Shown here in pieces: positions 53,110-64,000 of a stretch of 64,000 bases of DNA; within the stretch, counting starts at the first letter, position 1, and each line of letters starts with the position of its first letter. The notes under the pieces were generated by a model that did not search any database, had not been told where the DNA came from, and saw only the letters and a program-made list of their open reading frames with translations. The stretch is from contig CM022668.1 in the NCBI GenBank assembly GCA_012295275.1, positions 323,157-387,156 on the forward strand, given 5' to 3'. Source of the stretch: Chrysomallon squamiferum. Taxonomy: Eukaryota; Mollusca; Gastropoda; Neomphalida; Peltospiridae. A program made the translations under genes and the position numbers.

Positions 53110-53352
53110 ACATATAAAAGTTTCCTGGGTATAATATTTTTTGTTTAGCCATAATAGAGATTTTAAAAAATGCATACCTGCATGGATGATTGATACAATG
53201 CATTACAATGTACATTTTTTCTGAATTGATCATTCAGGTTTTAGTTAATCTGATGTTAATGGCTGAAAAGGTGTTATTTTCATGTATGTGCATTTTTTAA
53301 ATCTATATTGTGGCTAAACAAAAAATATTACACCCAGGAAACTTTTATATGT
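53110..53352. mobile_element. Foldback/MITE-like element
   Basis: Left arm 53110-53175 and right arm 53287-53352 are reverse complements at about 90 % by eye (outer ends ACATATAAAAGTTTCCTGGG and its complement), enclosing about 110 bp of unique sequence. There is no coding capacity. A target-site duplication is not evident. Confidence 0.75.
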
Positions 53353-54104
53353 TTTAGCTAACATGTGGGAGATTAAATTTCAATAAAGGTCATCTCAAGA
53401 TCACGTGGTCCACACGGTCAGTTTCAAGGTCACAGCAAAGGTCAAAAGGTCAAGGTACTCCAATATTATCCAAGCTAAACAAAAATGGCAGATTTGGTAT
53501 CCTTGTCATTTTGCCTTTCTAACAATATGATATGAGGGTTCTAAGGTTGGTGGTCACACCCATTTTTGGCAAAAATCTCAAAATTCGGTGGGCCGTATCT
53601 CCCACACCACTGGTCTGATTGAGCTAAAATTTCAGATTTGGTGCTGTGGGATCCCAGTCAACAAGTATACCAAGAAGGTATCTGAGAAGGTCGGGTTTAA
53701 ACCATTGGGTGATTTGACAGGGAATGACACTAAATCATTTGGATTTCATATGTGAAAGTTAATTTAAGATCCAATCCATTGAATAAGAAGAACACGACTT
53801 TGGTTGATGATGTTTTGTCAGATGCTGAATGAGACATTGATGACTTTCTGTTTCACAGTGTTTCATCTAACAAGTTCTCTTGAGACATTTATAACTTCTC
53901 ATTTGGTGAGGAAATATAGTATAATAGAATAACTAATCCTATACTCAAAGCCTCAAGTAATAAATGCATTTTCTCCAAATGTAGGAACCTGAAATAATAT
54001 TATTAAGTTCATGTGTCAGACACTAAACAAAATTTAAAAATCTAATTAACTGACATGTATGAATGTATGTATATTTAATCATTGTGTGTGTTTGTGTGTC
54101 CATA
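53353..54104. other. Interspersed-repeat-like sequence, no gene seen
   Basis: Includes a run of AAGGTCA-type words (53385-53460) and a moderately GC-rich stretch (53550-53720) unlike the flanking AT-rich DNA, which may be a fragment of a dispersed repeat. No splice-bounded coding sequence was recognised. Confidence 0.4.
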
Positions 54105-54149
54105 TTACATATAAACTGAATTAATTTTTATTTATAATAATGCTATATT

Positions 54150-54182
<33 letters not shown>

Positions 54183-54634
54183 ATATTACATATAAACTGA
54201 ATTAATTTTTATTTACAATAATGCTATATTGGTGTGTGTGTTTGTGTGTGTTTAGAAAAAATATTTATCAATTTGTAAACTGCTAAATATCAGTGAAAAT
54301 AAAATATAAATTAATATACCTTTAATGATGTTTGCTCCTTTATGTCCCATCACAAGTCTGAAGTTTGAAACAGTTATAAAGTTAGTAAATATATCAATAA
54401 ACATGTAGTGAGTTATAGTATCTGTAGTATCTGTGTGTTTTTATGTGTGAAAACCTGGTCAATTTATTTGTGTATCTATGACACCTGTGTTTTTAGAAAC
54501 GTTTTGTATGTGTATGTGTGTATGTATACTGGTAATAGGTGGAAAAAATGGGTAACTAGTTCTAAAATTAATTTTACAAATAAGAACAAATATTTCTTGA
54601 CTGTGTTAATTGTTTATGTTTCTTTGCCAGTGTT

Positions 54635-54682
<48 letters not shown>

Positions 54683-54705
54683 TTTACAAAACATTATTTA
54701 ATAAT
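54105..54705. repeat. Segmental duplicate, copy A (with degraded exon copy)
   Basis: This contains an 83-bp direct duplication with a GT run (CCATATTACATATAAACTGA at 54100 and 54181). It then has the block running from GTAAACTG near 54278 through the exon-like segment 54357-54320 to CTGTAGTATCTGTGTGTTTT near 54423. The block recurs in copy B (from 54706) and copy C (61600-61900), and A and B resemble each other over about 400 bp. A (GT)n tract of about 22 units lies at 54637-54680. Confidence 0.85.
54320..54357 (-). pseudogene. Degraded or stop-bearing copy of the 39-nt tail exon
   Basis: An acceptor (AAACTTCAG, through 54358) and donor (AAAG before GTATAT, at 54319) are kept. The exon is 38 nt instead of 39 because of a net one-base loss after TGTGATGG. 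Entered in phase 0 it reads TCDGT and then TAA. It may be dead, or it may serve as an alternative terminal exon giving a short tail. Confidence 0.5.
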
Positions 54706-55060
54706 TTGTAAACTGGAAAGTATCAGTGACAATAAAATATAAATAAAAATACCTTTAATAATGTTTGCTCATTAGTGTCACCATCACAAGTCTGAAGTTT
54801 AAAACAGTTATAAAGTTAGTAAATATATCAGTAAACATGTAGTGAGTTATACTTACAGTATCTGTAGTATCTGTGTGTTTTTAATGTATGATAACCTGGT
54901 CAATTTATATTTCTATCTATGGCACCTGTGTTTCTACAAATGTTAGGCATGTATATGTGTGTATGTATACCAGTAATGGATGGAAAACATGGATAAATAG
55001 TTCTAAAATTAACTTTACAAATCAGAACATATATTTCTAGGCTGTGTTGTTTGTGCCTCT
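54706..55060. repeat. Segmental duplicate, copy B
   Basis: Resembles copy A and copy C (61600-61900) at roughly 85-90 % by eye, running from GTAAACTGGAAAGTATCAGT to the CTGTAGTATCTGTGTGTT word and beyond. It holds an intact copy of the 39-nt exon at 54791-54753. Confidence 0.85.
54753..54791 (-). CDS. Intact second copy of the 39-nt tail exon (candidate exon)
   Basis: Flanked by AAACTTCAG (acceptor) and GTATTT (donor), it is 39 nt with both ends in phase 0 and encodes TCDGDTNEQTLLK. The paralogous exon at 61794-61756 encodes TCDGDTKEQTLSE. Three residue differences with length and splice signals kept suggest it was used as an exon, either downstream in the same gene or as an alternative. Whether it is spliced now cannot be told from DNA. 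Confidence 0.5.
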
Positions 55061-55194
55061 TTGTTGTTGTCTGCAGTCAAAATGAAACAATTGCTGTCAT
55101 ACCACAAAATTAATGCGATGAGTTTATTGTTACTTTGTGATCCTCAAAGTGCAGTATGTTGCTGGATATTGCTAGTAATCATACCTGTAATTTG

Positions 55195-55243
55195 ACTTCA
55201 CTCAGACTGCCCATGTTTTGGAAGTCATAGGCAATGTTAACAA
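55195..55243 (-). CDS. Candidate exon at the edge of the 24-bp minisatellite
   Basis: A good donor (TTACAG before GTATGA) ends it at 55195. The nearest acceptor (TTACTCAG) is the last minisatellite unit itself, so the exon would start at 55243. In the frame leaving the donor in phase 0 it reads NIAYDFQNMGSLSEVKLQ, which suits the phase-0 exon at 54791. In another frame it would give a short tail ending at TGA. Suggestive only. Confidence 0.3.
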
Positions 55244-58200
55244 CTGAGTAACATACAACTCTAACACCTGAGTAACATACAACTCTAACACCTGAGTAAC
55301 ATACAACTCTAACACCTGAGTTACATACAATCTAACACCTGAGTTACATACAACTCTAACAACTGAGTTACATACAACTCTAACACCTGTGTAACATACA
55401 ACTCTAACACCTGAGTCACATACAACTCTAATACCTGAGTAACATACAACTCTAACACCTGAGTAACATACAACTCTAACACCTGAGTAACATACAATCT
55501 AACACCTGAGTTACATACAACTCTAACACCTGAGTAACATACAACTCTAACACCTGAGTAACATACAACTCTAACACCTGAGTAACAACTCTCTAACACC
55601 TGAGTAACATACAACTCTAACACCTGAGTAACATACAACTCTAACACCTGAGTAACATACAACTCTAACACCTGAGTAACATACAACTCTAACACCTGAG
55701 TTACATACAACTCTAACACCTGAGTAACATACAACTCTAACAACTGAGTAACATACAACTCTAACACCTGAGTAACATACAACTCTAACACCTGAGTAAC
55801 ATACAACTCTAACAACTGAGTAACATACAACTCTAACAACTGAGTAACACATACATACAACTCTAACAACTGAGTAACATACAACTCTAACACCTGAGTA
55901 ACATACAACAACTAACAACTGAGTAACATACAACTCTAACAACTGAGTAACATACAACTCTAACACCTGAGTAACATACAACTCTAACACCTGAGTAACA
56001 TACAACTCTAACAACTGAGTAACATACAACTCTAACAACTGAGTAACATACAACTCTAACAACTGAGTAACATACAACTCTAACAACTGAGTAACATACA
56101 ACTCTAACAACTGAGTAACATACAACTCTAACAACTGAGTAACATACAACTCTAACACCTGAGTAACAACTCTAACAACTGAGTAACATACAACTAACAA
56201 CTGAGTAACATACAACTCTAACAACTGAGTAACATACAACTCTAACACCTGAGTAACATACAACTCTAACACCACACTCTAACAACTGAGTAACATACAA
56301 CTCTAACAACTGAGTAACATACAACTCTAACAACTGAGTAACATACAACTCTAACAACTGAGTAACATACAACTCTAACAACTGAGTAACATACAACTCA
56401 CACAACTCTAACAACTGAGTAACATACAACTCTAACAACTGAGTAACATACAACTCTAACAACTATAACAACTGAGTAACATACAACTCTAACAACTGAG
56501 TAACATACAACTCTAACAACTGAGTAACACAGAGTAACACAACTCTAACAACTGAGTAACATACAACTCTAACAACTGAGTAACATACAACTCTAACAAC
56601 TGAGTAACACACAACTCTAACAACTGAGTAACATACAACTCTAACAACTGAGTAACACACAACTCACACAACTATAACAACTGAGTAACATACAACTCTA
56701 ACAACTGAGTAACATACAACTCTGGTAACACAACTAGTAACAACTGAGTAACATACAGCTCTAAACTGAGTAACACACAACTCAGCAACAACTATAACAA
56801 CTGGGTAACATACAACTCTAACAACTGAGTAACATACATAACAACTAACACAACTCTAACAACTGAGTAACATACAACTCTAACAACTGAGTAACATACA
56901 ACTCTAACAACTGAGTAACATACAACTCTAACAACTGAGTAACATACAACTCTAACAACCTGAGTAACATACAACTCTAACAACTGAGTAACATACAACT
57001 CTAACAACTGAGTAACATACAACTCTAACAACTGAGTAACATACAACTCTAACAACTGAGTAACATACAACTCTAACAACTGGGTAAACAAACATACAAC
57101 TCATAACAACTGGTAACACAACTCTCAACAACTGAGTAACAACATACAACTATAACAACTGAGTAACATACAACTCTAACAACTGAGTAACATACAACTC
57201 TAACAACTGAGTAACACACAACTCACACAACTCTAACAACTGAGTAACATACAACTCTAACAACTGAGTAACACACAACTCAAACAACTCTAACAACTGA
57301 GTAACATACAACTCTAACAACTGAGTAACACACAACTATAACAACTGAGTACTCTCTAACTGAGTAACAACTGAGTAACACACAGCTCACACAACTACAA
57401 CAACTGAGTAACAACTGAGTAACATACAACTCTAACAACTGAGTAACATACAACTCTAACAACTGAGTAACATACAACTCTAACACCTGAGTAACATACA
57501 CAACTCTAACAACTGAGTAACATACAACTCTAACAACTGGTAACATACAACTCTAACAACTGAGTAACATACAACTGAGTAACATACAACTCTAACAACT
57601 GAGTAACATACAACTCTAACAACTGGTAACATACAACTCTAACAACTGAGTAACATACAACTCTAACAACTGAGTAACATAACATACTCTAACAACTGGT
57701 AACATACAACTCTGAGTAACATACAACTCTAACACTGAGTAACATATAACAACTGAGTAACACTCTAACACCTGAGTAACATACAACTCTAACAACTGAG
57801 TAACATACAACTCTAACAACTGAGTAACACACAACTAACACCTGAGTAACATACAATCTAACAACTAACATACAACTCAACTGAGTAACACTCTAACACC
57901 TGAGTAACACAACTCTAACAGTAACAACTCTAACAACTGAGTAACATACAACTCTAACAACTGAGTAAACATACAACTCTAACAACTGAGTAACATACAA
58001 CTCTAACAACTGAGTAACTAAACTGGGTAACATACAACTCTAACAACTGAGTAACATACAACTCTAACAACTGAGTAACATACAACTCTAACAACTGAGT
58101 AACATACAACTCTAACAACTGAGTAACACACAACTCTAACAACTGAGTAACATACAACTCTAACAACTGAGTAACACACAACTCTATAACAACTGAGTAA

Positions 58201-60640
58201 ACTGGGTAACACACAACTCACACAACTATAACAACTGAGTAACATACAACTCTAACAACTGAGTAACATACAACTCACACAACTATAACAACTGAGTAAC
58301 ATACAACTCTAACAACTGAGTAACATACAACTCACACAACTATAACAACTGAGTAACATACAACTCACACAACTATAACAACTGAGTAACATACAACTCA
58401 ACACAACTGGTAACATACAGTAACATACAACTCTAACAACTGAGTAACATACAACTCTAACAACTGAGTAACATACAACTCTAACAACTGAGTAACACAC
58501 ACAACTCTAACAACTGAGTAACAACAACTCAACAACTAACAACTGAGTAACATACAACTCTAACAACTGAGTAACACACAGCTCTAACAACTGAGTAACT
58601 GAGTAACATACACAACTCTAACAACTGAGTAACATACAACTCTAACAACTGAGTAACATACAGCTCTAACAACTGAGTAACACTATAACAACTGAGTAAC
58701 ATACAACTCTAACAACTGAGTAACAGTAACACACAACTCACAAACTCTAACAACTGAGTAATACAACTCTACAACTGAGTAACACACAACTCTAACAACT
58801 GAGTAACATACAACTCACACAACTATAACAACTGAGTAACATACAACTCTAACAACTGAGTAACAAGTAAACTGGGTAATACAACTCTACATAAACTCTA
58901 ACAACTGAGTAACATACAACTCTAACAACAACTGAGTAACACATACACTCTAACAACTGAGTAACACACAACTCTAACAACTGAGTAACACACAACTCTA
59001 ACAACTGAGTAACATACAACTCTAACAACTCTAACAACTGAGTAACATACAGCTAACAATAACACACAACTCTAACAACTGAGTAACATACAACTCTAAA
59101 CAAACTAACAACTGAGTAACATACAACTCTAACAACTGAGTAACATACAACTCTAACAACTGAGTAACACACAACTCAACAACTCTAACAACTGAGTAAC
59201 ATACAACTCTAACAACTGAGTAACACACAACTCTAACAACTGAGTAACATACAACTCTAACAACTGAGTAACACACAACTCTAACAACTGAGTAACAACT
59301 AACACACAGTAACAACTGAGTAACACAACTCTAACAACTGTAAGTAACATCACAACTCTAACAACTGAGTAACATACAACTCTAACAACTGAGTAACATA
59401 CAACTCTAACAACTGAGTAACATACAACTCTAACAACTGAGTAACATACAACTCTAACAACTGAGTAACATACAACTCTAACAACTGAGTAACATACAAC
59501 TCTAACAACTGAGTAACATACAACTCTAACAACTGAGTAACATACAACTCTAACAACTGAGTAACATACAACTCTAACAACTGAGTAACATACAACTCAC
59601 ACAACTCTAACAACTGAGTAACATACAACTCTAACAACTGAGTAACATACAACTCTAACAACTGAGTAACATACAACTCACACAACTCTAACAACTGAGT
59701 AACATACAACTCTAACAACTGAGTAACACAACTCAACACAACTCAAACAACTCTAACATACAACTCTAACAACTGAGTAACATACAACTCTAACAACTGA
59801 ACAACATACAACTCTACAACTCTAACAACTGAGTAACAACTCACAAACTCTAACAACTGGGTAACATACAACTCTAACAACTGAGTAACATACAACTATA
59901 ACAACTGGTAACAACTCTAACAACTGAGTAAATACAATACAACTCTAACAACTGAGTAACATACAACTCTAACAACTGAGTAACACAACTAACAAACAAA
60001 CTCTAACAACTGAGTAACACACAACTCTAACAACTGAGTAACACACAACTCTAACAACTGAGTAACACACAACTCTAACAACTGAGTAACATACAACTAA
60101 CAACTGAGTAACACACAACTCTAACAACTGTAACAGTAACAACTGAGTAACACACAACTAACAACTGAGCAACACACAACTCTAACAACTGAGTAACACA
60201 CAACTCTAACAACTGAGTAACACACAACTATAACAACTGAGTAAACTAACAACTGAGTAACACAACACACAACTATAACAACTGAGTAACACACAACTCT
60301 AACAACTGAGTAACACACAACTCACACAACTATAACAACTGAGTAACACACAACTCTAACAACTGAGTAACACACAACTCACACAACTATAACAACTGAG
60401 TAACACACAACTCTAACAACTGAGTAACACACAACTCACACAACTATAACTGAGTAACACACAACTCTAACAACTGAGTAACACACAACTCACACAACTA
60501 TAACAACTGAGTAACACACAACTCTAACAACTGAGTAACACACAACTCACACAACTATAACAACTGAGTAACATACAACTCTAACAACTGAGTAACATAC
60601 AACTCTAACAACTGAGTAACATACAACTCTAACAGCAGTC
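55240..60640. repeat. 24-bp minisatellite array, about 5.4 kb
   Basis: Units on the + strand begin TGAGTAACATACAACTCTAA and finish with CAAC or CACC. Because 24 is divisible by three, two - strand frames stay open for long stretches, giving the octapeptides LYVTQLLE or VCYSVVRV. Indels repeatedly switch frames, so the whole array is not one coding exon. The CACC variant predominates at 55250-55800, CAAC elsewhere; ACACAACTC units increase toward 60600. Decayed units extend to about 60880. It lies between exons or exon copies of the membrane protein gene. Confidence 0.95.
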
Positions 60641-60880
60641 ACAGACATCTCTCAGACCCATGTCATAGACAAATCTAACAACTGAGTCACAGACAATTAA
60701 CAGTTGAGTTGCATACAACTAGCAGTTGAGTTACAGACATATCTAACATCTGAGTAAAAGACAAGTCTAACAATTGAGTCAGAGGGAACTAACAATTCAG
60801 TCACAGGTATCTCTAACAATTGAGTCATAGACAACTAACACCTGATTAATGTAAACTCACATCTGAGTCACAAACAACTC
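60641..60880. repeat. Decayed margin of the 24-bp minisatellite
   Basis: Units such as TCTAACAATTGAGTCATAGA recur with many substitutions and length changes. The contrast with the uniform interior fits the usual pattern of turnover in the middle and decay at the edge. Confidence 0.75.
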
Positions 60881-61019
60881 TAAACAAAAAACAAAACAAA
60901 AAATATTAAAAAGTAACAGAAATTAATTAACACGTCAGTAACTCTCGAACTGTGATGGATGTAAGATGAAACTGATTTTGAGCAAACGGTGATGTCTGTT
61001 CTGAGTGAACTCATAACAT

Positions 61020-61495
61020 GGTATTTTGAGTAATAGATCAGAAACTATTTCAGTGCTCATTAATATGAAATATTATTTTTACAATCAGTAATAAGCACAT
61101 GAAAAATATATCGAATAGCAGTACATTAAAAAAATAGTATTCAGAGCAATATTTCATGTAATAGATAAAGTACTATTTTTATTAACTCAGTAATTTACTA
61201 TTAAATAATATTCTGAGTAATGACTAAATTTTGGTTTCAGTAATGATAAACAGCATTTAGAACATCTGATAAAAAAATAATTACTTGAATAACTGATAAC
61301 AAGTATTTTGATTATCTAACAAATAGTATTTTGACTAATTAATAAACAGTATATTGATTACCTGATAGTATCTGTTTTGAGTAACTGACAGTGCTATTTC
61401 AGTGATTAATTAATAACATTTTGAGTAAGTGATAAACAGTATTTAATGTAACTCATAAACAATATTCTGAGTATCTGGTAACACTATTTTGAGTT
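61020..61495. repeat. Second decayed minisatellite
   Basis: About 18 degenerate units around AGTATTTTGAGTAACTGATAA, roughly 25-28 bp apart. The TGAGTAACT core is shared with the 24-bp array to its left, so the two may have a common origin or reflect the same starting sequence. Confidence 0.65.
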
Positions 61496-61514
61496 TTCTT
61501 ACTTGAAAACTTAC

Positions 61515-61911
61515 TGTGCTTGTCTGTTTATCATGATTATCATGCAGCAAAGGCTGAAAAATAAATTAAAGTGATTTACGTAAATAAAAATATAAGTCTG
61601 TATGTATAAACTGAATTTATTTTTAACTATGATAATGATATATAGGTGTCTCTCTGTGTGTATGTATGGGTATGTAAATGTTTATTTACCAACAAATTAT
61701 TTAACAATTTGTAAACTGGAAAGTATCAGTAACAGTAAAATATGAATTAAAATACCTCAGATAATGTTTGCTCCTTAGTGTCACCATCACAAGTCTGAAG
61801 TTTGAAACAGTTATAAAATTAGTAAATATATCAGTAAATGTGTAGGCAATGAAAAAAGTGAGTTGTAGTATCTGTAGTATCTGTGTGTTTTTATGTATAA
61901 ATCGTTTACAT

Positions 61912-61972
<61 letters not shown>

Positions 61973-63882
61973 CACTGATAATTATCTGTACAATTGTCAT
62001 TATCATTATTTTTATCATAATAATCAACATTAAATAAGTTATTATCGCTAAATTATCCAAAGCAAACTTAAAAAAGACAACTAAAAAGAAAAAGAAAAGA
62101 AGAACAAAGAAACAAATTCCTCTGATACCTTATTTATAATTTCTGAGTTTTCTCCTAACTGAACACACTGTGTTCCTCCACTGTTGTTCACTATGTTGTT
62201 CACTATGTTGTTCACTATGTAGATCACTGTCTCTTGATCTGAATATCAAAATTACAACAACTGTTAATTATATTTTCCTCTTAAATAAGAAAAAAGAAAA
62301 ATAACATCCACATTTTTTCAATATCCTAGAAATGTTTCGTTACAAATTAACAATACTTTACAATCTTTTTAATAGAGAATTTTTATGGCAACACTATATT
62401 TTAAGATATTTATACTAAAATACATTTTTGGTGTCAAACACTGACTTACACTCAGAGACACACCAGTTCATATATATAAATGTATAATATGGTAATATCA
62501 ATATATACATAAATACAGCATCTTTAGTTTCCACTTATTTCCTTACCATTATCCTTCTTACCTTTTCTAGAATCAGATGCTTTGTCTGTCTTGAAACCTC
62601 CTGAAATTTGAAACATAAATATTTTAACATTATGCATATTCTGATATTTAAAAAACATGCTCTTGAAACCTCCTGAAATTTAAAAAGTAAATATTTTTAC
62701 ATTATATCTACTCTGATATTTTAAAAATGTGTTGACGGAAGTGTTTCAACTGCAAGTACAAAATTTGTATAAATTCAAAATGGCTGCCACCAAGTCCTGC
62801 AGAGGCCATAAATGAATTACTGGCAGATAGGAAAGTGAAATTAAAGAACCAAAATATGCTTTCCAAATTTTTGTGTGGCACTGCTGACAGCAGTAATTGA
62901 CATGAATGACACAATTTATCTGGACAAATGATCACCACTGTAATGTATGAACTTAGGTCAACTTTCTTTCCTGCCTCTGTTCAGATCATCTCTTATCTCA
63001 GTGCTGTTATTCAATCATTTACATATTAGAACACAAGCAGTTTCATTCACTTTTACATATACAATGCTGACCCATCATTAGAGGCACAGAGGGGGATGGC
63101 ATAAATGCTTATATTTTCAAGGACCTCTTGTTACACTTATTCCGAATCTTCATGTTCAGCATCAACAGTAACACAAGCAGTATTACTCCATAATGAACCA
63201 GTTGTGTAGAGTATCACAGTCTTCAATTTTATTCATGAGATACTTTCGTATCCATATTTGTCAGACACAGACATGTATTCAGTATTTATTTCTGAACCCA
63301 TTCAAACCTGGTTTGAAAAGAAAACCTTTGTAAGTGATGTTTCTCTGAATCTAAACAAACTTCACACAGGTGGCCATTTTTTCTTAAACCTTCTGAAAAA
63401 ACAACTTTGAGATCTGAGAAAAGGTACCAAAGGGGTTCAGGCAGAAACCTTAAATTAAATTCAAGTGATCTTAACTGAAATGAGAGTGTTGAGTATTCAA
63501 TTTGTGCAGTAATTTTAATCATCCTTTGCTTTTTAGCATGCTCATTGTCTCTCTGGAACATCATAATTATGTCATTCTGAAGGCACATTTTTGTTCACCA
63601 ATAATACATTTTATGCACTTTTTTTTACCCAAAATCATCAGAACTTTATGTAGATATTCAGATTGCCCTGCTCTCAAGTCTAACCAGAAGCAGCCATTTT
63701 GTTACAGGATATGCCATTTTTGGCACACATCTAATGGACTAGTTACAAAATAAATGTTTAATTAAGAAGTTAGATATTCTTACCTTTTTTATAACATATT
63801 ACTCCAAAAGTGATAAATGCAACAACAATAACAGTGATGATACCAGCAATCAGACCAACAGTATTAGTTCTTTCTTCTGTTT
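61515..63882 (-). CDS. 3' part of a single-pass membrane protein gene (partial)
   Basis: Exons in transcript order: 63882-63784, 62600-62562, 62238-62129, 61794-61756 and 61553-61515, all GT-AG with matching phases (the first enters after one base of a codon; the last leaves in phase 0). The first encodes ETEE-type juxtamembrane residues and a transmembrane helix (GLIAGIITVIVVAFITFGV), then CYKK, so the N-terminal side is probably extracellular and the rest cytoplasmic. Following exons encode GGFKTDKASDSRK, then ETVIYIVNNIVNNIVNN with QCVQLGENSEIINK, TCDGDTKEQTLSE and PLLHDNHDKQTST. Three of the five are exactly 39 nt. The upstream part lies beyond the window. No stop codon is assigned; downstream exons may be those near 55.2 and 54.8 kb. 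I do not recognise the family; a receptor is plausible. Confidence 0.65.
61600..61900. repeat. Segmental duplicate, copy C (contains a tail exon)
   Basis: Shares with copies A and B the ATAAACTGAATTTATTTTTA leader, a GT-rich run, GTAAACTGGAAAGTATCAGT, the 39-nt exon (61794-61756) and the CTGTAGTATCTGTGTGTTTT end. It is separated from B by the minisatellites. Confidence 0.85.
61918..61968. repeat. (TA)n microsatellite with CATA leader
   Basis: About 22 TA units preceded by short CATA units, in an intron of the membrane protein gene. Confidence 0.95.
62590..62730. repeat. Tandem duplication (72-bp period) of a tail-exon acceptor
   Basis: CTTGAAACCTCCTGAAATTT occurs at 62590 and 62662. The first copy covers the 5' part of the 39-nt exon 62600-62562 and its acceptor; the second repeats the acceptor and 13 exon bases and then diverges, leaving a decoy splice site 72 nt upstream in the transcript. 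Confidence 0.8.
62731..63783 (-). other. Intron of the membrane protein gene, no gene seen
   Basis: Lies between the transmembrane exon and the first 39-nt exon. It is moderately AT-rich, with words such as CAAAATGGCTGCCA and GCAGCCATTTTG that may mark old dispersed elements. The open frames at 63286-63588 and 63502-63753 have no splice or composition support. Confidence 0.5.
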
Positions 63883-64000
63883 CTAAATAAAATTGAAGAA
63901 GTATTTAAATATTAATTGAAAAATGTTTTCAACATAAATAATAAATAATTAAAAAAGGTAATTATCAAATTCCTGTTAAAAAATGAACTGAAAAGAACTG

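Noticed and set aside
55240-60640. A single giant octapeptide-repeat protein on the - strand
   Set aside because: Indels switch or close the frame many times along the array and no common start exists; only local contribution to an exon remains possible.
62129-62238. ITIM or Grb2-type signalling motif around VIYIVNN
   Set aside because: Residue spacing does not fit: Asn is at +3 not +2, and there is no I, V or L at +3.
63286-63753. Open frames of 100 codons (-) and 83 codons (+)
   Set aside because: They overlap on opposite strands within an intron, without splice sites or recognisable motifs.

Overview
This is eukaryotic, AT-rich, intron-rich DNA from an animal, most likely a mollusc. The case for an animal is spliced genes for a ciliary EF-hand protein and Rab5-type GTPases, with animal-type intron positions. 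The mollusc call is weaker: it rests on remembered resemblance of the Jockey-like LINE, the Ty3/gypsy element and a short interspersed fragment to repeats common in molluscan genomes. The window is a scaffold piece with one 200-N gap.

Genes. (1) The last coding exon of an unidentified + strand gene ends at 498. (2) EFHB/CFAP21, a ciliary microtubule inner protein with EF-hands, lies on the - strand in nine coding exons (11458 to 4757); phase-consistent splice sites give 585 residues. (3) A canonical Rab5 lies divergently on the + strand (16164-17974, five coding exons, 213 aa) behind an upstream untranslated exon. EFHB and RAB5A are also divergent neighbours in human, so this looks like an old gene pair. 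(4) A second, diverged Rab5-family gene (26679-28965, 220 aa) follows in tandem with the same four intron positions and phases, so it is a DNA-level duplicate and not a retrocopy. (5) At the right edge, on the - strand, is the 3' part of a single-pass membrane protein gene whose tail is built from small exons, three of exactly 39 nt. One of these exons recurs in a segment present three times.

Repeats. 30.5-37.9 kb is a junkyard of stacked elements: a broken Jockey-like LINE, a Ty3/gypsy element lacking its reverse transcriptase, and a hAT transposon with a frameshifted transposase. 37.9-39.4 kb is a decayed short-unit tandem repeat. 39.4-40.4 kb holds about two units of a ~520-bp repeat that runs straight into an 11.6-kb array of a 169-bp satellite (about 68 monomers, with multi-monomer duplications), ending at the gap. 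Beyond the gap are an inverted LTR of the same gypsy family, a foldback element and a 5.4-kb array of a 24-bp minisatellite. That array sits between exons or exon copies of the membrane protein gene and is open in two frames on that gene's strand.

Most worth following up: the tail-exon cassette and minisatellite region (54.3-62.6 kb), the tandem Rab5 paralogue, the 169-bp satellite with its multi-monomer duplications, and a 51-bp-arm inverted repeat that covers the splice acceptor of EFHB exon 5. Everything here was read by eye; no search or alignment program was run.
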